DNA from: Jiangella aurantiaca
GTDB taxonomy: Bacteria > Actinomycetota > Actinomycetes > Jiangellales > Jiangellaceae
Reading direction: 5' to 3'
Assembly (NCBI RefSeq): GCF_004349105.1
Contig: NZ_SMLB01000029.1
Location: 1 to 64,000 of the forward strand
DNA: 64,000 bases
The notes under the pieces were generated by a model that was not told the origin of the DNA, searched no databases, and saw only the letters and a list, made by a program, of their open reading frames with translations. The position numbers were made by a program, and so were the translations under genes. Below, piece after piece: positions 41,577 to 47,609 of this stretch (its first letter is position 1; the number at the start of each line of letters is the position of its first letter).

Positions 41577-42048
41577 GATAGGTGGCGAACAGCACCACCG
41601 ACGCCGTCGAGCTGAGCAGCCGGACATGGTTCCAGGCGGTCCAGCGGGACAGGTAGTGCTCCCAGACCTCGGCGCCGGCGCCGCTGGCCGGGTCGGCGCC
41701 GGCGAGCTGGTCGTTGAGCGGGACGTTGGCGGCCATCGTCACGACGAAGGTGCCGACGAGGATCACCGCGGCCGCGGCGAGCAGCAGCCCCGACGCCGGC
41801 CGGTCCAGCCGGAAGAACGTGGCGATCGTCAGCCCGAGCGAGACCAGCGCCGTCCCGCCGAACGCCAGCCCGAATACCGGGTTGAGGATGACGACGTTGA
41901 TCTCCTGCATCGCGGCGATCGCCTCGGGGACGGGCCGGCGCGACAGGGCCGGCATCAGGGCGACGGAGCAGAAGAACCACAGGCCGGCCATGAGGGCGCT
42001 GCCGGTGATCGCGATGACGGTGGCGGTGGTCTCGAGGCGGTCGGACAT
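41563..42048 (-). CDS. DUF1772 (anthrone oxygenase-like) membrane protein
   Basis: A 161-residue, four-helix membrane protein of the DUF1772 family, which includes fungal anthrone oxygenases. Helices are visible at residues ~8-30, 52-75, 85-105 and 140-158, with AANVPLNDQLAG in the third loop, the family's conserved N-x-P-x-N-x2-L element. ATG 42048 follows GGAGACCGG. It lies 38 bases downstream of the NmrA-type gene and is probably in its operon, controlled by the divergent AraC gene. Confidence 0.82.
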   Translation of the reverse strand: MSDRLETTATVIAITGSALMAGLWFFCSVALMPALSRRPVPEAIAAMQEINVVILNPVFGLAFGGTALVSLGLTIATFFRLDRPASGLLLAAAAVILVGTFVVTMAANVPLNDQLAGADPASGAGAEVWEHYLSRWTAWNHVRLLSSTASVVLFATYLIRR

Positions 42049-42086
42049 GGCCGGTCTCCTTCGTCTGTCTCGTGGGTGTGCGGTGG

Positions 42087-42914
42087 TCAGGCGGTCCACA
42101 CGCCGGTGGCGGCGGCGTCGCGGGCGTAGTCGGTGAAGTCCTTGGGTGCGCGGCCCAGGGCGCGCTGGACACCGTCGGCCAGGGAGGCGTTGCGGCCGTC
42201 GAGGACCTCGCGGAACAGGTAGCCGATCAGCCAGGCGATGTCGGACGGCAGGCCCTCGGCCTCCAGCGCCGCGCTGTAGTCGTCGAGCGGGACGGGGACG
42301 AACGCGATCTCGCGGCCGGTGGCCTTCGCGATCTCGGCGACCGCCTCGGCGAACGTCAGCAGCCGCGGCCCGGTCAGCTCGTACAGCTCGCCGACGTGCC
42401 CGTCCTCGGTCAGCGCCGCGACCGCGACGTCGGCGATGTCGTCGGCGTCGACGAACGGCTCCGGCACGTCGCCGGCCGGCAGCGCGACCTCGCCGGCGAG
42501 GATCGGCTCGAGCAGGTAGTTCTCGTCGAAGTTCTGGTTGAACCAGGCGCAGCGGACGATCGTCCACTCCAGCCCGGACTCCTGCACGACCCGCTCGGCG
42601 GCCTGCGCCTCCTCCTCGCCGCGGCCCGAGAGCAGGACCAGCCGCTCGACGCCGGCCGCGCGGGCGGCCTCGCTCAGCGCGGTGACCGCCTCGACCGCAC
42701 CGGGGATGGCGAGGTCCGGGTAGTACGAGACGTACACTCGGCGGACCCCGGCGAGCGCGGCCGCCCACGTCGACCGGTCGGTCCAGTCGAACGGGAACTC
42801 GCCCGACCGCGACCCCACGCGGACGTCGACGCCGCGGGCGGTGAGCCGCTCGACGATCCGGCCGCCGGTCTTGCCGGTGCCGCCGAGGACGAGGGTGGTG
42901 GTTGTGGTGTTCAT
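42087..42914 (-). CDS. NmrA-like NAD(P)-binding protein
   Basis: A 275-residue atypical SDR of the NmrA/QOR2 group. The dinucleotide motif LVLGGTGKTGGRIVERL is at residues 8-24. The catalytic Tyr-x3-Lys is absent, as in NmrA redox sensors. WTIVRCAWFNQNFDENYLLE lies near residue 127, typical for the family. ATG 42914 follows AAGGAGAACGAC. It is followed by the DUF1772 gene and divergent from an AraC regulator, which probably controls the pair. Confidence 0.83.
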   Translation of the reverse strand: MNTTTTTLVLGGTGKTGGRIVERLTARGVDVRVGSRSGEFPFDWTDRSTWAAALAGVRRVYVSYYPDLAIPGAVEAVTALSEAARAAGVERLVLLSGRGEEEAQAAERVVQESGLEWTIVRCAWFNQNFDENYLLEPILAGEVALPAGDVPEPFVDADDIADVAVAALTEDGHVGELYELTGPRLLTFAEAVAEIAKATGREIAFVPVPLDDYSAALEAEGLPSDIAWLIGYLFREVLDGRNASLADGVQRALGRAPKDFTDYARDAAATGVWTA

Positions 42915-43016
42915 GTCGTTCTCCTTGTGTGCTGGTGGACTTGTCGTCCAGTCAAGCAGCGCGTGCTCGGCGGATCTATGACTGTCTGGCCGCCGTTCAT
43001 GCTCGATCGTCCAGCA

Positions 43017-43041
43017 GCTTTGGACGGCCGGGCATGGGTAG
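43017..43041 (+). promoter_or_regulatory. Possible SigB/SigF-type promoter, GCTT-N15-GGGTAG
   Basis: GCTT at 43017-43020 and GGGTAG at 43036-43041 are 15 bases apart, 15 bases before ATG 43057 of the AraC-type gene. The fit to GNNT-N14-16-GGGTA is formal; the gene is not an obvious stress gene. Confidence 0.35.
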
Positions 43042-43056
43042 GTGGATACTGTCACC

Positions 43057-44019
43057 ATGACGACGCCGGACTACTGGGCGCCCACCGACCCGCTGGGCGA
43101 GGCGCTGCACCAGATGCGTATGAACGGCGCGTTCTACAGCCGTTCGGAGCTGACCGCCCCGTGGGGCATGACGATGCCGGCGATGCCCGGCCACATCTGG
43201 TTCCACATCGTGACGTCGGGACCGGCCTGGCTGCAGCCAGAGGACGGCACGCCGCGGCCGTTGCTCCCGGGCGAGCTGGCGCTGGTCCCGCACGGCCGCG
43301 GGCACCGGATCCTCGGCGCGCCCGGAGTGCCGGCGCCGAACGTCATGGACCTCGAGCGCGAGGCCGTCAGCGACCGGTACGAGCTCATCCGCTACGGCGG
43401 TGGCGGCGACCCGACCACGCTGATCTGCGGCGCCGTCCGCTTCGACCACCCGGCCGCGCGCAAGCTCGTCGAGGCCCTCCCCGAGACCATCCACGTCGAG
43501 GTCGGCGGCTCGCCGCAGCAGGAGTGGATGCACAGCACGCTGCGGCTGATGGCTGTCGAGGCGCAGCAGCTGCGTCCCGGCGGCGAAGAGGTGATCACCC
43601 GGCTCGGCGACATCCTGGTGATCCAGGCGATCCGTGCCTGGATCGAGACCGACCGCGCGGCGCGCACCGGCTGGCTCGGCGCCCTGCACGACGAGCAGAT
43701 CGGCCGGGCGATCTCACTGATCCACAAGCAGCCCGACCGCGACTGGTCGGTGGCGAGTCTCGCCGCCGAATCGGCGATGTCGCGCTCGGCGTTCGCCGAC
43801 CGCTTCACCAAGGTGGTCGGGGAGCCGGTCATGCAATACCTGACGACCTGGCGGATGAACCTCGCGCTGGACGCGCTGCGGTCCGAGCACGCGACGGCCG
43901 CCCAACTCGCCCGGCGCCTGGGGTACCGCTCCGAGGCCGCCTTCGCCCGCGCCTTCAAACGCGTCGTCGGCCTCCCTCCCGGCGCCGTCAAACGCGGTAC
44001 TGCTCCGACAACGTCCTGA
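43057..44019 (+). CDS. AraC-family transcriptional regulator with cupin domain
   Basis: A 320-residue regulator. Residues ~20-190 are a cupin-type effector domain (HIWFHIVTSGPAWLQPEDGT; PGELALVPHGRGHRI), and residues ~215-315 hold the double HTH (DWSVASLAAESAMSRSAFAD; AAQLARRLGYRSEAAFARAF). ATG 43057 lies behind AGGTGG at a long spacing. It is divergent from the NmrA/DUF1772 pair. Members of this cupin-AraC subfamily often regulate a neighbouring oxidoreductase in response to electrophiles or aromatic compounds, but that is inference here. Confidence 0.87.
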   Translation: MTTPDYWAPTDPLGEALHQMRMNGAFYSRSELTAPWGMTMPAMPGHIWFHIVTSGPAWLQPEDGTPRPLLPGELALVPHGRGHRILGAPGVPAPNVMDLEREAVSDRYELIRYGGGGDPTTLICGAVRFDHPAARKLVEALPETIHVEVGGSPQQEWMHSTLRLMAVEAQQLRPGGEEVITRLGDILVIQAIRAWIETDRAARTGWLGALHDEQIGRAISLIHKQPDRDWSVASLAAESAMSRSAFADRFTKVVGEPVMQYLTTWRMNLALDALRSEHATAAQLARRLGYRSEAAFARAFKRVVGLPPGAVKRGTAPTTS

Positions 44020-44028
44020 CATGGGAAA

Positions 44029-44050
44029 CCCGGCCCACGAAGGGGCCGGG
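44029..44050 (+). terminator. GC-rich hairpin after the araC-type gene
   Basis: CCCGGCCC, six bases, GGGCCGGG form a perfect 8-bp stem ten bases after the stop codon at 44019. No T-run follows, as is usual for intrinsic terminators in high-GC actinobacteria. Confidence 0.6.
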
Positions 44051-44116
44051 CGGTATGTGTCGCGCCGCCGGCCCCTGCCCGGGCAACGGGGTCAGACCGG
44101 CCGATCCTGATCCGGG

Positions 44117-44159
44117 CGTGTTGACATGTGTGCCAACAGTTGGCGTCCTTGTCAACACG
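44117..44159. repeat. Compound palindrome between convergent genes
   Basis: An outer 10-bp stem (CGTGTTGACA with TGTCAACACG) encloses a symmetric 5x5 internal loop and a perfect inner 6-bp stem GCCAAC-A-GTTGGC. The whole 43-base element is centred between the araC-type gene and the convergent RibD-like gene, so it may be a bidirectional terminator or a protein-binding site. Confidence 0.65.
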
Positions 44160-44241
44160 TCGCACCGACAGACCAGCCCGCCGGGGCACGGAAGCGAGTC
44201 CCTTGCGACCGGCATCGTCGGGACAGCCTGCCCGCGTGCGG

Positions 44242-44778
44242 CTACGGCTTGACCACCCGGTAGCGCAGCACCGTCCCGGCGGCCTCGACCAGCTCGAGGT
44301 CGACGCGCTCGCGGCCGGGGCCGCCGTAGAGCCGGACGCCGTCGCCGAGCAGCAGCGGCGCGATGTGCACGAGCAGCTCGTCGACCAGCCCCGCCTCGAC
44401 GCACTGCAGGGCGACGTCGGCGCCGAGCACGAGCAGGTCGCGGTCGCCGGCCGCCGCCAGCGCCGTCGACACCGCCGCGGTGATGTCGCCGGAGAGGAAG
44501 GTCCGTGACGTGACGGGGTCGGACTCCGGCGGGTGTGTCGTCAGCACGAACTCCGGGCCGGACCACGCGCCCTCGAACGCCTCACCGCTGCCCTTGCCGG
44601 CGTCGCGCTGCCCGACGTCGTAGGTGTGGCGGCCGCAGAGGATCGCGCCGATCCGCGGCACCACCTCGGCCGATGCCTCCGGCGGCGCCGGCTGCTCGAA
44701 CACCCAGTCCATGTCGTGCTCCGGCCCGGCGATGAAGCCGTCGACCGACATCGTCACGTGCCACAGCACCATTGCCAT
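44242..44778 (-). CDS. RibD C-terminal/dihydrofolate reductase-fold protein
   Basis: A 178-residue stand-alone RibD-C domain. It shows MSVDGFIAGPEHDMDWVFEQ near residue 10, GRHTYD near residue 49 and LLVLGADVALQCVEAGLVDE near 114, the NADPH-binding part. Such proteins are reductases of unknown substrate and are not full riboflavin or folate enzymes. Start ATG 44778 (ATG 44772 also possible). It is divergent from the TfoX-like gene. Confidence 0.83.
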   Translation of the reverse strand: MAMVLWHVTMSVDGFIAGPEHDMDWVFEQPAPPEASAEVVPRIGAILCGRHTYDVGQRDAGKGSGEAFEGAWSGPEFVLTTHPPESDPVTSRTFLSGDITAAVSTALAAAGDRDLLVLGADVALQCVEAGLVDELLVHIAPLLLGDGVRLYGGPGRERVDLELVEAAGTVLRYRVVKP

Positions 44779-44825
44779 GGAGCGAATCTATCGAGGCGGT
44801 GCCAGCGGGTGGCACACTGACGGCC

Positions 44826-45155
44826 ATGGCGTACGACGAGGGCCTCGCCGGCCGGATCCGCGAGATCGTCGGCGACCGGCTGGACGTCGCCGAGAAGCGG
44901 ATGTTTGGCGGCCTCGCGTTCCTGGTCAACGGCAACATGGCGGTGGGCGTGCACCACGACGACCTGATGGTGCGGCTGCCGGCCGAGGAGCATGCCGCCG
45001 CGCTCGACGAGCCGGGCGCCCGGGTCTTCGACATGACCGGCCGCCCGATGAAGGGCTGGCTCGTCATCGACGCGGCGGCGCTGGCCGAGGACGACGACCT
45101 GCGCCGCTGGGTGGAGCGCAGCGTGGCGTTCGCGGATTCGCTGCCGCCGAAGTGA
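44826..45155 (+). CDS. TfoX N-terminal domain protein
   Basis: A 109-residue protein consisting of the TfoX N-terminal domain only: KRMFGGLAFLVNGNMAVGVH near residue 24 and GRPMKGWLVIDA near residue 71. In proteobacteria TfoX promotes competence, but in actinobacteria the lone domain has no assigned role. ATG 44826 is the start that matches the family. It ends four bases before the convergent end of the aminotransferase gene. Confidence 0.8.
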   Translation: MAYDEGLAGRIREIVGDRLDVAEKRMFGGLAFLVNGNMAVGVHHDDLMVRLPAEEHAAALDEPGARVFDMTGRPMKGWLVIDAAALAEDDDLRRWVERSVAFADSLPPK

Positions 45156-45159
45156 CCGG

Positions 45160-46464
45160 TCACCAGACCGGTTCCGGCCGCCCGTCCCCGACGCCGCGCA
45201 GCCGATCCCTGTGCGCGACCACCCGCCTGAGGATCTCGCCCATGACATCGGGGAACCGCGGGTCGCGCAGGAACTTCGTGTGCACGAAGACCGCCCGGTC
45301 GACGACCCGCGCCGACGTCTCGTAGGACAGCGGCACGCCGTCGGCCCACTGCTTCCACGCCGGGTCCCGATGCGTCGGCGTGAAGCCGGCCTCGGCCCAC
45401 ACGCCCTCGGCGGCCAGCGTCACGCGCAGATCCTTCGGGGTCAGCCCCAGCTCTGCTTCGAGGGCATCGGTGCAGGACAGGTAGAGCGCGAAGAACGGCG
45501 GGTACTCGGCGTCCGGCGGCGGGTTCCAGAGCACGGGGACCGGGAACAGGCCGGGATCGGCGATCAGCTCGCGGATCAGCCGCCGGTTCTCCCGCATCCG
45601 CAGCCGGGCGTGCAGCGCGCGCAGCCACTGCACGAGCAGCAGCGCCGCCGGCTGCTCCCCCATCCGCTGGTTGCCGGCCATCATCCCAGCCACCTCGGCG
45701 AACGGGATCGGGTCGAGCCGGCCCGGCCCGGTACCGCAGTCGGTGTCGGCGCGCAACAGGGCGGCCAGCTCCGGGTCGTCAGTCAGCGTCAGGCCGCCCT
45801 CGCACGACGGCGCCGCCTTGCCGCCGCCCTGGCCGGAGAGCGACGCCGTCGGAGCACCCGGTCCGTCGAACCGGGCCGCGCCGCCGAGCGCGTTGTCGTG
45901 GTGGACGACGACGTCGTACCGGCGGCCGAGCTCGGCGAACCGGTCGATGGCGCCGAAGTTGCCGTACATGGTCGCGGGCACGACGGCCAGCACCCGGTCG
46001 GCGTGCTCGGCCAGGTAGGCCGCGGTGACCTCCTCGTCCATCGTCGCGTCCGGCTTGGCCGGGATCGGCACCAACCGCGGCGCGCGGTCCAGCTGAGCAG
46101 CCACTCCCAGCGTGACGCCGTGGTGGGCTGACGCGTGCGTGAGGTCGGCGACCAGCACCTGGTCGCGGCCGCGGGCCCAGGCCCCGCCGCGGGCGAACAG
46201 CTGCGCCCGCAGTCCGCTCGCGATGGCCAGCGTGCCGTTGGGCTGGCCGACGCCGTACCGGTGGCCGGTGGTGTCGGCGACGACCTGCTCGAGCACCGCC
46301 CGCCACTTCGCCGGGTGGTTCGCGTAGCCGACCCACTGCCCGCCGTCGGTGACCTCGGTGAGGATCGCGCTCTCGACGGCGCCGGTGTCCGGCCAGACCG
46401 GGTCGGTGTCCGGCGTGATCACTGGTTCGCCGCCCAGCACGGCGGGCAGCGCGACGGTGCTCAT
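45160..46464 (-). CDS. DegT/DnrJ/EryC1/StrS-like PLP-dependent aminotransferase-fold protein
   Basis: A 434-residue PLP enzyme of the sugar aminotransferase/AHBA-synthase type. The early segment GHRYGVGQPNGTLAIASGL near residue 66 binds the phosphate, VVVHHDNALGG near 187 holds the PLP-contacting Asp, and SLSGQGGGKAAPSCEGG near 210 contains the Schiff-base Lys. It is the last gene of the left arm of the sugar locus; ATG 46464 overlaps the enolase-superfamily stop by 4 bp. It may convert a keto-sugar and amino-sugar, in either direction, within this locus. Insertions around ~290-330 make it longer than the typical ~370-residue family member. Confidence 0.82.
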   Translation of the reverse strand: MSTVALPAVLGGEPVITPDTDPVWPDTGAVESAILTEVTDGGQWVGYANHPAKWRAVLEQVVADTTGHRYGVGQPNGTLAIASGLRAQLFARGGAWARGRDQVLVADLTHASAHHGVTLGVAAQLDRAPRLVPIPAKPDATMDEEVTAAYLAEHADRVLAVVPATMYGNFGAIDRFAELGRRYDVVVHHDNALGGAARFDGPGAPTASLSGQGGGKAAPSCEGGLTLTDDPELAALLRADTDCGTGPGRLDPIPFAEVAGMMAGNQRMGEQPAALLLVQWLRALHARLRMRENRRLIRELIADPGLFPVPVLWNPPPDAEYPPFFALYLSCTDALEAELGLTPKDLRVTLAAEGVWAEAGFTPTHRDPAWKQWADGVPLSYETSARVVDRAVFVHTKFLRDPRFPDVMGEILRRVVAHRDRLRGVGDGRPEPVW

Positions 46465-47609
46465 CGGCCACCTCCCGCCGCGAACAGGTCGTGGCCCGGC
46501 GCGTACCGTTCCAGCGCGTCGTCGTCGAGCCGCAACCCGAGTCCCGGCGACGACGGCACGGGCAGCAGTCCGTCGGCGTCCAACCGGAAGCCGTCCGCCG
46601 CCAGCTCGTCGATGTAGGCCGACCCGGTCTTGTACTCCACCAGCTCGGTGCCGGGCAGTGCCGCCGCGAGGTGCAGGTCGGCGGCCAGGCCGACGGCGGT
46701 GTTCCAGCCGTGCGGGATGAACCCGACGCCGAACTCCGCGGCCAGCCAGGCCACCCGGCGCGACTCCGACAGCCCGCCGCCCTTGGTGGTGTCCGGCTGG
46801 ACGATGTCGAACGCGCCGGCGGTGAGGAACCGGTGGAAGTCCTGCCGCCGGGTCAGCACCTCGCCTCCGGAGATCGGCACCCGCGACCGCCGCCGCAGCT
46901 CGGCGAAGCCGTCGACGTCGTCGGGGCGCAGCGCCTCCTCGAACCAGGCGACCTCGTGAGCGGCCAGCATGTCGGCGGTCCGCGCGGCCCAGGAGAGCCC
47001 GCGCGCCCAGAACGCGTCGGACCCGCCGGCGTCGACGGCCAGCAGCGCGTCCGGCCCGACGGTCTCCCGCGCGGCGCGCACGATCTCCTCGTCGACGGCG
47101 TCGCTCACCCGGCCGAACGAGCCCCAGCCGATCTTGAACGCGCTGAACCCGAGCGCCACCAGCCGGGCGAGATCGTCCTTCAGGAGCGGCGGGTCGTCCA
47201 TCAGCACCGACGCGTACGGCCGGACCCGCTCGCGGTACCGCCCGCCCAGCAGCGTGCTGACCGGCAGCCCGGTGACCTGGCCGAGGATGTCCCACAGCGC
47301 GATGTCGATGCCGCTGACGGCGTGTGTGACCGCGCCGCCGCGGCCGAGCCAGAACGTGTTCTCGTGCAGGACCTGGCTGACCCGGTCCGGCTCGCGCGGG
47401 TCGGCCCCGACGCACAGCGGCCGCAGCGTCTCCAGCGCCGCCCGGACCAGCGACTCGCTGGAGAACACGCTGCCGACGCCCACCACGCCGGCGTCGGTGT
47501 GCACCGCGACCAGCGTGTGGACGGTGTCGTCCGGGTCCAGCTCGCGCGCCCAGCCGCCCTTCGGGGTCGCGCCGCGCAGCCCGGCCGCCCTGATGTCAGT
47601 GATCCGCAT
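46461..47609 (-). CDS. Mandelate racemase/muconate lactonizing (enolase) superfamily enzyme
   Basis: A 382-residue enolase-superfamily member, which abstracts a proton alpha to a carboxylate with Mg2+ help, usually to dehydrate a sugar acid or epimerise a substrate. The C-terminal barrel has LGFSAFKIGWGSFG near residue 158 (Lys, but a single Lys rather than K-x-K), metal ligands in LAVDAGG near 192, AWFEEALRPDD near 220 and ISGGEVLT near 245, and the general-base region GFIPHGWNTA near 299. ATG 47609 has GGAG seven bases upstream and overlaps the end of the fusion gene. Context points to catabolism of an unusual sugar acid. Confidence 0.87.
   Translation of the reverse strand: MRITDIRAAGLRGATPKGGWARELDPDDTVHTLVAVHTDAGVVGVGSVFSSESLVRAALETLRPLCVGADPREPDRVSQVLHENTFWLGRGGAVTHAVSGIDIALWDILGQVTGLPVSTLLGGRYRERVRPYASVLMDDPPLLKDDLARLVALGFSAFKIGWGSFGRVSDAVDEEIVRAARETVGPDALLAVDAGGSDAFWARGLSWAARTADMLAAHEVAWFEEALRPDDVDGFAELRRRSRVPISGGEVLTRRQDFHRFLTAGAFDIVQPDTTKGGGLSESRRVAWLAAEFGVGFIPHGWNTAVGLAADLHLAAALPGTELVEYKTGSAYIDELAADGFRLDADGLLPVPSSPGLGLRLDDDALERYAPGHDLFAAGGGR

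Noticed and set aside
44826-45155. Competence regulator function (TfoX/Sxy)
   Set aside because: Only the N-terminal domain is present and the window holds no competence genes, so the proteobacterial role should not be transferred.
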